From assembly GCA_016630905.1 (NCBI GenBank), contig WBMQ01000014.1, forward strand, positions 496,001-560,000: DNA of 64,000 nt, written 5' to 3'. Position numbers and translations under genes: made by a program. Source of the DNA: Capillidium heterosporum. Its lineage: Eukaryota > Entomophthoromycota > Entomophthoromycetes > Entomophthorales > Capillidiaceae. The notes beneath the pieces were generated by a model. That model saw only the letters and a program-made list of their open reading frames with translations. It had not been told where the DNA came from and ran no database searches. Below, piece by piece: positions 24,729-38,502 of the stretch. How positions within the stretch are numbered: position 1 is the first letter of the stretch; the number at the start of each line of letters is the position of its first letter.

Positions 24729-26883
24729 CTTTGCTGAAGTAAGAATATAAAATCGAATATAATACAAAAGCTTTATTTTTAGATGGCGACTGATGTTTAT
24801 ATAAACTTCACATCAACATACCTTTTGGAAACATATGAAATTCGCTTCACATTATTAAGGGGGAGAGGTTTGTGGGGTAAGGTTACCTACTAAAATCAAT
24901 GTTAGGTCTTGGAAAGAATTGGATCCAAGGGAAATTTAGAAACCTCAATATGCAGATGCTGGTTGTCTTGATTCTTTTGGGTTAGTATTTGGTTTATAAA
25001 ATCCATCTACCATAAGAATCGAGTTAAATGTAGTTATAATAAATAGCATTGTAAGTTAAATTTCAATATACGTACGTTATGTACTTATATAAACTATACT
25101 TTTCGACAAAAATGTATATTGGAAAACTTTAGAAATCATAATTTTAAAGCAACTGTAGATTTTACCCTAAATCCCCCCTTTCTTGAAGTTTTGGAAGTTT
25201 AAATAATTGTATGTCCAAAAACAATATACTGGAAAGAGGATTATAAAATAGAGTCAATTGCCTTAGTCCTTTTATAGCATTACTAATGTAGGCTTGGATA
25301 TAAATATAGCTAGTGTAAGACCGAAAATTTACTAAACTGCGTTTAACTTCAAAATGTAAAACCTTAGTTTGGAGTTTACATGCTTTATCCGATCCCCTAC
25401 CATCTGTAAATTTTTGATTATGTATATCAAGGCAAGCCTTTTCAAAGTAGTAAACTATAGATCTGGAGCAAAATTTAACTCTAGTCTAGAGCTATATAAG
25501 TAAGGACCATGGTTTTTGCGTCTAGGTGCCTTTGGCTCAATTTCCCAAGGCGAGAATCTAAAAGCTTGATATTAGCGGCACGCCTCCAGATGAGCTAGTT
25601 AGGTTCGTTTAACTATATTTTGGAATTATAAACTTATGTTTTAGTTTGAATATCTTATATACTATTAAATTCTCTATACTTTTAATCTAAACTAAAGGAG
25701 ATCTAAAAATTGCCCACCTCATACCAAACTATCTTTTAAAAGTAAGCCAACGCAACTACTAAACTTGTTAATATTTTTAAAAATGTACACCAAAGCTTCA
25801 AACACTTCACGTGACGTAGCCGCTTGCAAGGATTTATTAAATCCTATGAGCCTGGTAACATCGACTATCAGAAACTTAGCACCGCAAAGCAAACTGGACG
25901 GATAGGCCTAACCTAGCTATGAACTACATCTAATGACCCTACGTTTTTAAATTGGCTCAATATCTAAATCCAAACCTTACGGATATTATCATCCAATTGA
26001 AACTTAGTATGTGAAAGGGGATATAGGATAAATTTGAATATATACACATCATTAAAATCAAGATAGGTTTCAATAAATTAAATAGGAAAAAGGAAACTTG
26101 CAATATATTTACTTGGTTAGGTATAATCCGACCTAAAACCAAGGGTATTTCCTTTAACCTAACATATAATTATAACAATCAATTAAAAAGGGATATGCTA
26201 AAGCCATCACTTTGTAGGTAGGGCAAGACGGGAGCCTTCCTTTCGTACCGAAACGAACCTTTATTTACAATTCTAAACAACAAATAAAACATTAATTAAT
26301 GAAGGTATAAGTATGAAGTTGGTATTCTATGTAATTAAGCTTCTTTATTTTTCAAGCATCAGTATAGCATTATATTTTAACCCTTGATTAAGTAGGCATC
26401 GGCTCTAAAGGCTTCATATGCTATTCGAATCCAAGAGAAATATCTGATTAAACCTGTAGATGTAAAAGTTCCAATCCATTTTGATTTTCCATTCTACTTA
26501 TGAATCTTATACCTATGACGGTACCTCCAACATTTCGATGCTGGAGGAATAGGAACCTGGTTTACTTGTAAAGCAATCCAAATCCAATCCAAGCAAATGA
26601 TTACATTAGTTTTTATCTCAGTATATGAGTAATGCAATTATAAAACTTGAAAATGTAATAACTTCAATAGATGCCTGCTTTGGATATATCTAATAAACAT
26701 AAATGTTTTCTAATGGTAGGAAATATACAAACTTGAACTGTAGGTTAGCATTCCAAATAACTCAAGTCAACCTTTTAAAAAAATTTATTATAATGAAAAT
26801 TGACAGTCCATAATACACAAATATATATAGTAGTATCAACATAACAAAAAAACTAAAGAACTTTATTAGATCACCTACAAAAG
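24729..26883. other. Intergenic, AT-rich
   Basis: About 2.1 kb upstream of the membrane-protein gene and downstream of the next minus-strand gene. The open frame at 25957-26142 (minus) is short and Ile/Leu/Phe-rich. Slightly GC-richer patches at about 25500-25620 and 26220-26260 showed no tRNA-like fold or conserved exon. Confidence 0.5.
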
Positions 26884-28002
26884 TTACCATTCAATACTTC
26901 GACTTGTGGCCTTCCTTTGCACCTTCAACTCCTCTTTCAAGAATTTGATACACCTTGAATAAACTTCAAACTTTTGCACCTCAACTAGTTTTTCCATCAC
27001 CACCTTAGCTTCCTCAATTCTACCATTGCGATACAGAACCAAACCCAACCTATATATCTGATATCCAAACTCAAAACTCCAATCTATCTTACTATTCCTA
27101 TCTAACGTACTCATCAAAAATTGGTACAAGAGTTGATTATCGATAACGTGTTCTTCAGTCACGGCCCCCAGCTTCGTTACGAACTTCTCCAACTCGGGCA
27201 AAGAATCCCACACTTTCTCTCTAATGTTTAACTGTAGGCTCAGCAATAGGTTAAAGTTGGTGGTATTAAAGTCGGTGAGAAGTTCTAACAACTTCAATTT
27301 ATACCCATCACTAAAATCACTAACTTCTTTGAAAGCTAGAGGTTGGAAGTAGATGGCGTTGGCTTTATTTAAAAAGGGTTGGAAAATAGTATCCTCCGAT
27401 TTTAGAAGTCCATAACTCAGGTGTATCATCATCTTCATGTGCAGTTCTTCACTTACCATCAACGGTAGCTTTTTATTGTTATCTACCTTTATGAAGTTGA
27501 ATATAAATGGGTCGCTCTTGTAGAAAAGTAAAAATTGAGTTGCAAATTGCTTAGGTTTTCGAATAAACAAGGTGTAGTAGATTAAAAAGTTCAATGTCAG
27601 GTTCAACTCATAGTACTTACTGTCAGGTATAAATATATTTACTTTGGTACTCAGCTGGTGCCTCAAGTCGTCAATACTGAATTCTTTGTCGAAGGTTTTG
27701 GAGGAGCTGAGTACCTCATCGCGCAGTAGAAATTCCAAGCTAGCTGGTCGAGGTTCATCGGTATTTAATTCTAAGGCTGGTAATAAAGTTGTCAACACTT
27801 GGCGAAGATTGGGTTTCTGCTGTTGCTTCAATTTTGTTGATTTGGTAAAGCTCTTCAACTTTTTGGTGGTAGGTTTATCGAACTTCGCTTCATCGTCCTT
27901 ATTTAGCTCCATAGCTGGTAATAACGAAGTTATTAAATCCTTGTACCTCAGTTTGTTCTTGTTCAAGGGAACTTTGTTGAAAAATCTTAGTGATAGTCGC
28001 AT
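26884..28002 (-). CDS. Putative mitochondrial helical-repeat protein of unknown function
   Basis: Single exon. The ATG at 28002 gives MRLSLRFFNKVPLNKNK, a basic amphipathic start typical of a mitochondrial presequence; the open frame upstream has only a TTG. The protein (372 aa) contains a short internal repeat, LLPAMELNKDD at about residues 27-37 and LLPALELNTDE at about 73-83. Predicted alpha-helices follow with TPR/PPR-like spacing; the last pair (residues about 320-350) reads YQIYRLGLVLYRNGRIEEA. Fungal mitochondrial gene-expression factors often look like this, but no specific orthologue is recognised. It shares a 186-bp divergent promoter with ATG10. Confidence 0.65.
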   Translation of the reverse strand: MRLSLRFFNKVPLNKNKLRYKDLITSLLPAMELNKDDEAKFDKPTTKKLKSFTKSTKLKQQQKPNLRQVLTTLLPALELNTDEPRPASLEFLLRDEVLSSSKTFDKEFSIDDLRHQLSTKVNIFIPDSKYYELNLTLNFLIYYTLFIRKPKQFATQFLLFYKSDPFIFNFIKVDNNKKLPLMVSEELHMKMMIHLSYGLLKSEDTIFQPFLNKANAIYFQPLAFKEVSDFSDGYKLKLLELLTDFNTTNFNLLLSLQLNIREKVWDSLPELEKFVTKLGAVTEEHVIDNQLLYQFLMSTLDRNSKIDWSFEFGYQIYRLGLVLYRNGRIEEAKVVMEKLVEVQKFEVYSRCIKFLKEELKVQRKATSRSIEW

Positions 28003-28188
28003 CTTTCTACTTCTACTCCCTCTTTCAACTGCCTTCAATATTTCTGACTGAAAAAGTTTGAATCGTAGATTGTCTTTTACTTCAAGTTGAAAAATGACGC
28101 AAGCTCCAAAGTCAAATAAAACGAAATTGTTGGATGCCTTTCTTTTTATAGAGCATCTCAACGGCTACTACAGCATCAGTGTTATTCA

Positions 28189-28992
28189 ATGAAGTCATCG
28201 ACTTTGACCAACTTGGAGTTCCGTCAAGCTTTGACTAAATTTTATCAACAAACTTTGATTGTAGAGGAGTTCGATTGGCAATGGTTTGGCACGAAGGATG
28301 TAACTAAGGTAAACATTACTTTTACTTCTCTTCAACAATAGATTAGGAAAATACTTTGCCACCTTATATAGTAAAACCCAACGTAGTGCATATTACCCTC
28401 AACAACTACAAAGGTAAATAAATGATGTTTTACTTTTTTAAAAATTGACACCTTTTCTTTTTATTATAAATGAATAGATTACGAATATTTTAAAATCGAC
28501 TATCATATAGTCTACTCGGTTACCTACCAGCTCCCTGTATTATACTTTCGAGCTTACTGGTCTGGTAATTTTTAATTAGCCATTGGTTTCTTATATTAAG
28601 CAATTTGACTAGACAACAGCCTACTGAGTTTAGAAGAAATTTATGAGCAGCTGTCTCCCTATTATAGTAAAAGTTTTTCAATGGAGCAGTTCAAAGGTAG
28701 TATCTCCTACTCAGTAAGTTTCTAGCAACTTGTAGTAGTTTTTAATTTGTATAGGACCATCCCATCTTAAATGTCCCCTTCTTTTTCATCCATCCCTTGC
28801 TATACTGAGACTCTGTTAACTAACTGTAACAGCTTGTTGGTGGATAACTTTGTCGTAGTTTGGTTAAGTTTCTTGGTTCAACCTATAGGACTAAAGTTGG
28901 ATTTAAACTTAGTACCCAAGGTGGAGAGTTTTGAAGGGGAAAAAGGTAGCCAACGCTTGGATGAATTGATGGAGATACCGAAGATTGAGTAG
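28189..28992 (+). CDS. ATG10: Autophagy E2-like enzyme Atg10, with a frameshift at the catalytic cysteine
   Basis: Atg10 transfers Atg12 to Atg5 in autophagosome formation. Exons 28189-28308, 28347-28413, 28478-28564, 28613-28713 and 28755-28992, with introns of 38 to 64 nt. The core YHIVYSVTYQLPVLYFRAYW (exon 3) and DHPILNVPFFFIHP (exon 5) are the Atg10 signature. The next residue should be the active-site Cys. The sequence has CCCTTGC, so the frame reads HPLLY and stops at 28808. Removing one C (28794-28796) gives HPCYTETL, and the frame continues to 28992 through VDNFVVVWLSFLVQPIGL, the normal C-terminus (203 aa). Either a sequencing insertion or a real inactivation. Confidence 0.88.
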
Positions 28993-29172
28993 GCGTATTC
29001 GGTTAATGAAACTTGGATGAGGAGTATACATGTTCAACCTGTTTAATATAATGTGAGGTAAGGTAGCTCAAATTTAGTAGCTACGAAAAAATCTGTAGAG
29101 TTAAATGAAACAGTAGAGGCAAAACATATTAGCTTAATAAAGCCCAAATATATCTCTTTATCAATCCATTTA

Positions 29173-30632
<1,460 letters not shown>

Positions 30633-32576
30633 CCTTTCTTTTCTAATTTTTCAACTAAGGTAAAATGCTTTTGTTACTATCAAACTCTGTTGGTATTCAA
30701 ATATTTAGGAGTGGATCAGCCTAAATAAACTTTTAATATGTGTATATTCTTTGATTACTAATCTTTAATTCGGCTCGAAACTTAATAAAAGTATGATGTA
30801 AATTATCTAGTTTGATAGTAGTTGTTTGAAGGGAGTAGCCAGATGACACCATACTTTGATAGAGTTGCGCACTTTAGACTAGGGATGTACTTTAGAAAAA
30901 GCAGCATTTATCACCAGGATACCTTGATAGGGTGAAGGACAAATGGGTCTGTAGTTGAAAGGTTCATGCTCTTTGATTAATAATGTAATCTTGCGAAAGT
31001 TTTGAAGTTGTATTGTATTTATACCTACCCATCCCTACATTCTATGATCTTTTGATAGAACCTTTGGCCTTTATGCTTCAAATGCTGTGCAGATTAGTTC
31101 CAATTTTGAGATTAAAAACAAGGTAAACAGGTACCAACTCCTGTTAGAAAATGATGCCAATGTATTTAACTTTTAATAGCTTACTAACTTGGCAAGGAAT
31201 ATGCACAAAGTAATAAGTAGTTTTGCTATTCAAATCCTTTAGCCAAGCAATACATTGCTTTCATCTTTAAGATGATTTTAAAGTTTGACATCATTCTTCC
31301 AATATTAAAATCAAATTGGAACTGAAATTGGCTTACTTTTCAGAGAAAAGATGTAAACGAGTCGATTTTGCATTTCATGTAGCAATGCAAACATAGCTAA
31401 GAATTCTATCAAGCTTTACCTTAATTTTATGTTGGCTGATCGTCCTCGTCAAGTGTTTGGTCACTGGCTTGGACTTTCAGTTGAATGGGTTCAGCTGAAC
31501 TTAGTGAGTCCTTCAGCATGGAGCGTGATATGTGTATCGTGCTGTGGGCTGGCTAATACAGATGCAGTTAAATCATTTACAATCAATAAACATATTCAAA
31601 ACTCTTAATTCCCACAAAACTATATGCTAGGAATCTCAAAAACATTAAACCAATTCAAACTAGAAATTTATATCTCACAAAGATCTTCAAAACCAACGAA
31701 AAACCAAACCAATACAGGAAAACCTTTTCCTCCCTAGGCAAGAGTCCTGGTATATATACCGTAGCTCTGGAGAAAATCATAACTTGGGAACCTGTAAGTA
31801 AATTCTTTTTCAACGAAAAGATAGGACATGTATCCTAGCTGTAATGATCTATCACCAAAGTTAGATTCTGATTAATCTGTAAGGTGGCAATCTGAGAGTC
31901 CGAACTCCAAGATGAACGAAGACTATATCCATAATAGAAAGTCGATCCCAGGTAAATTTAAGTGCACTAGCGGTAATTTGGGGTGATGGGAACTGGATGG
32001 ATAGTAATTTAAAATGTGAAGAAAGGATAGGCGAAAAATGAAAATACGTAGTCCAAAGCACATTGTCGGGCAGTAGCACAAATGTAGATTACTTAAAAAA
32101 ATAAACTGATGTTTCATATACGACTTAGCTGAAGAACTAGGTTGGGATATTTATTATATCTTATTTTAGAAACTGTTGGATTTTAAAAACTAGCTAAAAA
32201 GTGGCTATCAAAATTATATGTTGAATTCTAAAGAGTTAACTCAAGATACTTATAGTAGTTATTGTAAGAAGCCCTAAGCTATATTTGTCTATGAAGCATA
32301 TATTAAAAGGGTATAGTTATGAATTTAATAGCCTTACCATCCATCCAAAACCATTAAAGTCCTGTTCTTGGAAATTTAAAAATTCAGCCATTAGTTAACT
32401 TGGTAAAATCATCAATGTTTATTTTGAATTTTCTATCCAAATCATAGTAAATTAACTATGGAAGCATATGATAAAAGGATACCATCCAACAAATTATCCA
32501 AAGTTCAAACTCAAATCCAAATGCCTACCAGTATAGAATTTTACACCAGATTTCCCAAATCCTAAGCTAATATCTA
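30633..32576. other. Intergenic, with a GC-richer patch that may hide exons
   Basis: Mostly AT-rich. The stretch 31430-31560 is clearly less AT-rich and open on both strands (minus strand: MLKDSLSSAEPIQLKVQASD, then acidic to a TAA). On the plus strand a fragment at about 31736-31796 (KSPGIYTVALEKIITWEP) is flanked by AG and GTAAGT, and another fragment lies at about 31903-31950. No consistent gene model could be built, so none is called. Confidence 0.4.
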
Positions 32577-33923
32577 TTATACAACATCTTCACAATCCTT
32601 GAGACATTCCAAAAAGCCTTCACAGTCCTCCTGCAACTGTTTAGATAGCTTAACAGCGTTCATATAGTTCTTCTTGAAGCCCTTACGCTTGGCCCGACTT
32701 GTATTCAAATGCTCGTCGATCTGATCAAAGATAGTCTCACTGCACTCTCTGATGTAATTGGTTCGTTTCATTATATCTTTGACCGACATCTTGCTGCTGA
32801 CGGTTCGAGGTTTGGGCGGTGGGGAAGAGACTTCGTTGGTCAAAACTTTGGGTAGAGGTAGTTTGGAGGGCTGGATGATGGGTGAAGGTATTGGAGTCTC
32901 GTTGCTTAAAGTGGGGCTAGGTAGCTCGTGAGGTGGTTTAGGGGTTGTTTCTAGGCTGAGTAAATGGGCTGGTATCGTGTTGTCATCCTCACTCCAGTCC
33001 ATCTCGTCAAAGCTAGGCGAGTTGTTCATGGAGCTGTGCATCTTTTTGGAGCCTTTGAAACGTCCCTTGTTACTTTCCTTCTCGTTGCTAGTTTCCAATC
33101 CACCTACCTTCTTCAGTTTGCGGTTGGGTTTTAAGGTTGGGGATAATGAAGTAGCTAATGTTAAACTTAATTCATTTTGAAATGAAAAAATAAAATTACG
33201 TTTCGTATTCGTATCTTTGGAACTTGGTAGCTTGAAGCTGAGTTCGTCGTCTGATGACTTGGCATAGGATACTCGAGTTATTCTACGACCTCCTCGTGTA
33301 GTGAATTCATCCCGCTGTGCCTGGGTCTGAGTTTCCTCATCGTCCAATTTCTGTAGTTTACGTTCGGGCCGCTTAGGTTTGGAACTACTTGTACTGATAT
33401 TCGTACTTTGATCCAAACTACCGTTGGTATCTTTGTTGGAATCGGGTGACAGTTGGCGTCGTCTTTCACTGCGACGTATCCCCAATTTATTTCCTTCATT
33501 TCTACTCGATACGGTTAACGAATTTCAAAAAATGTAAACTTACTTTTTAACGGGAGGAGGCTGAACCCAATTTTCACTTTCCTTATCCTTACCATTTTCC
33601 TTTTCTTTTTCCTTCGTTTTCTCTTTCTTGGAAGGTTTAACTTCATTTTTACTACAAAGTTCACAAAAGTAGACGTTAGGGCAGGCCGACTGGTTGGGTA
33701 TGCCTACACAGCTACAGTGTTGCCAAACTTTACAAGTGTCGCATTGGATCATAAGTCCATTGCCATGTTGTTCTTTACATACACATCTGGTAACTGAGCC
33801 CTTCTCTTCATCCTGTAAGGATTTGGTTGAGTGACCTGAGCCTTTATGATTTCTACCTAGATGTCAACTAAGTTAGTAAATCGATATATTTTATGTCGAA
33901 GCCAAGCTGCTTGCATTACCCAT
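32577..33923 (-). CDS. PHD-finger chromatin protein (Cti6-like)
   Basis: Exons 33920-33923 (only ATG G), 33544-33856 and 32577-33501 give 413 aa. Residues about 23-70 form a PHD finger, RCVCKEQHGNGLMIQCDTC to VYFCELC. It has a C4-H-C3 ligand pattern, and the aromatic residue in CKVWQH is expected for methyl-lysine (H3K4me) readers. A Lys/Glu-rich linker and an RRSERRR basic patch follow, as in Cti6-type subunits of Rpd3L histone deacetylase. The rest is Ser/Pro-rich with a C-terminal helical tail (MSVKDIMKR to CLKDCEDVV). Recruitment of a deacetylase is inferred from the family only. Divergent from the PPR gene across 418 bp. Confidence 0.85.
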
Positions 33924-34341
33924 GCTATTCGTACTTCAATAGTTTAAAATCTGTGCTTGTACTTTGATATGGATTTGGCTTGAAAATTGAAAAGTTGGAG
34001 CTGTCTGGACTTTACCTTCAATTTTTAATGTCGTTTGGTAGTTGACACCATATCTTCATTCATATCCAATCAACCAAAACGAGTTTATCAAATTTATGTG
34101 CCACCAAAATTATATTTGTTGCATATTTCAATACAGCAGCTTTGCTTATATTTACCAGTAGCGTGTAATGGATTCCAATTTATTGAATAGATTATAATAT
34201 TTTGGTCCTAAATTTTTGCAACGTAACTCTAAAGAGTAAATAATTTAGTGTGCTAATTATTAGGACCAGAGTAGTAGTTTTAGAGACTAAGCCTAAAACG
34301 AAAAATTTTACAAAAGGAACTCAACTTTATCAAGCTCAAGG
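33924..34341. promoter_or_regulatory. Divergent promoter region between PHD and PPR genes
   Basis: 418 bp, AT-rich, shared upstream region of two head-to-head genes. No specific operator or conserved box was recognised. Confidence 0.4.
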
Positions 34342-36688
34342 ATGTTTCGCAACCACCTTATACGAAGTTTCAAAATATGCCAAGGTTTAACGACTCAAAG
34401 CAGTGCTTCTATACTAAATAATAGATTCATCCAACATAGCAGCTCCAACATATTGCTCCATTCAAAGAAACTTTCGACAAGTTTGGTACGACATGAGAAA
34501 GTAAAGGATAGGGAACTAGGTAAATTTTTTATTATTGACAGTTTTAAAAAAGTTTTTTAAGCTGTAAGGGAGGATAAAGATGAATTTGAACAGCTAGAGC
34601 TGCAAAAATTTGGCGTTAGACAAGTAAACTAGCAAGAAATTAACTATTAGCTAACAGATCTACGTATAGACAACAGCGCCTTTAACTGAGCAAGAAATCG
34701 ATTTGATGTATAACGAATTGTTGCCAAGCGACATAGCATTGACCGAAAACCCAATTGTCAGTAAGAAGCAACACCTTATAACGCAGCTAGGAGATATACT
34801 CAATATAAATGTCGGGTCAGGCCAACAATACCGTCTCGAAGATCTGTTAGAGAAGTTAGACGAGAATCCGTCCAAGGAAGTAGTGTTGGTCCAATTAAGG
34901 TTACTACAGAACAAAAAGTCGAGCGTCTCATTAGCAACATTTAATCAGCTGCTCTATATCTACGCCTGTGGAGGTAAGGTTGGTGGATGCCAAACGATAC
35001 TTGACCTGATGGAATCTTACGACCTCAAGATGACGGAGCGATCTCTAAGCCACCTTATGCTTGCCTACAAGAATAAGGATGATTTGGCTAAAGTCGTCGA
35101 AACCTATCAACGCATCAAAGCTGATAATTTAGAGCCTAGCCTACAAACTTATACGATCCTCGCCGGAGCTTATGTTGCCAACAACCGACTAGAAGATGCG
35201 TTTGCTACCTACTCGCTGATGAAAAGCAAAGGATTGGCTTTGGGCCCCACTGTATTTTCCATATTGATCGAAGGATGTCTGAAAACCAACCAGTTAGATC
35301 GCGCATGGGCTACCTTTGACCACATGCGACTCAACGTATGCCAACCCGATCTTACAAACTTCACTTTGATGTTCAAAGCTTGTAAAAAGGAAGGCAACCC
35401 TGAACGTGCCTTTGCTCTATTCCAGGATCTATGCGAACTTGGCCTAAACCCTAACACTATCACGTTGAATTCGTTGATCCAGAGCTGTAAAGGACGTCCC
35501 GATATGTATGATCGAGCCCTCGGAGTTCTAAACCAGTTCCAAAACTATATGCTTGTCCCCGACCACTACACTTCAACTGTACTACTAAGTCTTGCTGCTC
35601 AGTCCAAGAAGCTCAAAGATGTTCGTTACCTGTGCATAAAGCTCATTGATATGGACCGAAACCAGGGGCTGGAAGCAAAGACCAAGCGCCTAATGCACTT
35701 TTATCTGTTTATGGCGTATGCAAACAGCAAAAAGCTAACAAAACACCGTAACGACTTTGAGAATGTGGAACGTAGATTGTCTAGTATGGAGGGTGTTGAC
35801 GTTGTCCAGGATTTTGAGTGGTGAGGTTCCCCGTACCTCTGCTGACATTGTCGTTGAAGCAACTCTCATCTTCCGGTGCTATATGCGAAACCTTCAACCC
35901 CATGAAATCGCCTCGGGACCTGAAGCTAGAGTGCTCAGTTGGTACCTGGCGATACTAGCCAATTATAACTACGTCGATGAAGTGCAGGCATCCCTGGCTA
36001 AATATTATCCAGAGCTTGAACAAATCTCTGCATCCCAATCAAATATAGAGTCAGACCCATTGGATTTGAAATCAGACAATTTAATTCAATTTCAGAATAA
36101 ACCCTCCGATACAACGACTTTAGTAGGCCCTGGACCATTTACCGATATGTCGATCCTAGATATGGCATTCCGACTTAAACTCCAAGATACCATCGCCACC
36201 ACGCTTCCTCGAACCGAACAGCACTTTAAGCCGTTGTACCACAAATCAGGGTTGACCGCCATTGAGAAGGCCGGCTACCTGGCCAAAAACAACATGGCTT
36301 ACGAGCACCTGATATCCTTCTTCCGAACTACGATCAACAACTTTGCCAAGTAACAATTTTTAATTTTATTGGCTTGCTAACTTTTGTACTTCCCTAAAGC
36401 TTAGGTGAGTTGGATAAATCTATGGAACTGTTAGGCGAGATGGCCAAGATCCCCCAAATACGCAAATCCATTGTACCAGCTAATTTCCGCACTTTACTGC
36501 AACGAACATTGGATTCTGGGGATGCAGATCTCAAGTTGAAGCTGCAAACCTCCTTCTTCAATCCTAGGACTGACCCAGCACTTAAAAATCAAATCAATAG
36601 GACCAGGGTTTACAAAAAGACGAATTATCGACCCAAGGGGGATAGCCGGAGAACTTCACCTAAAGTCAAGGTTGAAGATGTCTTGTAG
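34342..36688 (+). CDS. Mitochondrial pentatricopeptide-repeat (PPR) protein
   Basis: PPR proteins bind organelle RNA for processing, stability or translation. The N-terminus MFRNHLIRSFKICQGL is a presequence. Exons 34342-34519, 34562-34623, 34670-35747, 35785-36349 and 36400-36688 give about 723 aa. PPR motifs lie at about residues 150-360: SVSLATFNQLLYIYACGG, SLQTYTILAGAYVANNRLED, TVFSILIEGCLKTNQLDRAW, DLTNFTLMFKACKKEGNPER, NTITLNSLIQSC. The frame change at 35740-35830 can be solved by a 37-nt intron (35748-35784). Alternatively, dropping one T from the T4 run at about 35813 keeps more conserved-looking sequence (VVQDLSGEVPRTSADIVVEA). The tail is basic (KKTNYRPKGDSRR). The specific orthologue is unknown. 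Confidence 0.88.
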
Positions 36689-38502
36689 GTTAATTTATTG
36701 GGACATTGTGAAGCGAATGAATGTCTTTCTAGATATTTAATAGGTCTAACATATAGAAGTATAGAATTGTTGGCACCAGTAAAGTTGCAATGCTATTAAT
36801 TAGTTTTTATGTGGCTCTTATAATTTAATTTAAGATTAATATTCACTTATCTATGATTGATCTATCACTATATACTTGTGATGTGGCAATGGGTATTATA
36901 GGCTATTCTGCTCTAAATTATTAGCTAAAAAAGCTAATTTTAGTTTGAAGTTGAGACTGCTGATTCAATCAGTATTGTAATGAATAGCAGCGAAAGCTTG
37001 TTGAATCATTTATTTTTATGGGAGAAAAAATCCTTATCACTAAACGTATAACGATATTAGGTTCCAGCTCGTTCCAACTTTAAAGCAAACGGCTATGTCC
37101 AAAAGCCAAATACTAGACAACGATTTGAATTCTCATTTCGAATCTATATAGGATGCAAGTTAGTGCTGTTTGAATAGATATCGATCCTACACTAAAACAT
37201 GCTCTCCTTATTTTAACATAGTAAACGGTTCTTAAACTTCTCTAGGATCTAATGTGCCTTGGATCTTCATCCACATATTTTAAAAGCTCTAGGCTTGACT
37301 ATCTTTTTAGTCTGAATGACCATCGATATTAATGAGAAGTCAATATGTAGTAGGTATATGAATATAATGTTTGGATTATGATTCCAGCTTAACGAAATAA
37401 ATGCTATAGAAAGAATTGTTTCATTTTAGTATCCAAGTTTTCAGCCTTTAGATCAATTTTTATATGTTGCTTTTATAGCTACCGCAAGAATAGAATTTTA
37501 TACTAACTATATGCTATATAGTAACAGTGCAAAGGTGGGTTAAGCTGTAAACTATGAGATTCTTTTGCTACCCGTAGTCTATATTCGACTATCGTTTGTT
37601 CTGAACTATAAATTTTCCTTGCAAATTTTTACAACATTGATGCTCGATCAGGTATAAAGCTGCACTGAACTATAGTTAAGAATAGTATATAATTTGTTGT
37701 ATATTTAATCGTCCATTTCTTGAGATAGAAAAACTTATTTACAACGATAGATAGCCATCATTTAAATGTAGTAATATTAAAACTATGATTTCAATAAAGG
37801 TATGCTACCTGGCAGTTGATTTGAAGATGTCCTATAAATAGAAGGTATTCGAGGGTTGATCATTAGAGCCTCTCTTTATAAGACTAGTGGAAATGTTTGA
37901 GTACTTATAATAATAGAGAAATCTGGTATGCATACATTCCCATAGCTAAAATCTACAAGTACAGCATGTATAGCCGCAGATATCCTTTTTAAAATGCATG
38001 CATTAGATATAGTTGCATTAAAATATTTAATTTTTGGCTTGCAGCAATATTCCAACTGTTGTGTTTGATGACTTCGTATACCTCAATAAAGAATCGAGAA
38101 TCATATCGACATCAACCACATGGCAATTCAAGTTGTTGGCTTCAGAGATCCTGTGCCAATAGCATGCTCCATTCTACGACTTACAGGCTTTTGACTTTTG
38201 AGAAAGCTGGGGAAATTGAATTTCGAAACCTGAACCAATTTAGACTGGATTTTACATCATTAAATTAAGAAATTCAAACATCAAAATTGATAAGATTTCT
38301 TTCCAAACTCTTGCAAGTATAACGGGAAGCTATAGGTTGTACCTCAAGTTGCGGTGTAAAAATTAGGAAATTATCCACTTGGGTTATTTTGCTAAGGTAG
38401 AAGTTCGGCGCCCAACCACTCCAACTCAACTCAACTCAACTCAACCCAACTGGACACTACCAAAATTGAAGGATAAAAGAAAGCAAGCAAGCATAGATCT
38501 AC
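36689..38502. other. Intergenic, AT-rich
   Basis: 1.8 kb without a supported gene. The open frame 38059-38268 (plus) has no motif. The last 85 bases carry a CAACT repeat in the likely 5' UTR of the glucosidase gene. Confidence 0.5.
38422..38451 (+). repeat. CAACT pentanucleotide repeat in a 5' UTR
   Basis: Six tandem CAACT units, the fifth being CAACC, ending 51 nt before the ATG at 38503. It is unstructured, A/C-rich leader sequence; such leaders are usually favourable for scanning. Confidence 0.8.

Noticed and set aside
26380-26460. tRNA-like TTCGAATCC box
   Set aside because: The flanking bases do not form a T-arm and no acceptor or anticodon stem could be drawn.
38059-38268. Plus-strand open frame upstream of the glucosidase
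   Set aside because: No motif and not spliceable into the downstream gene.
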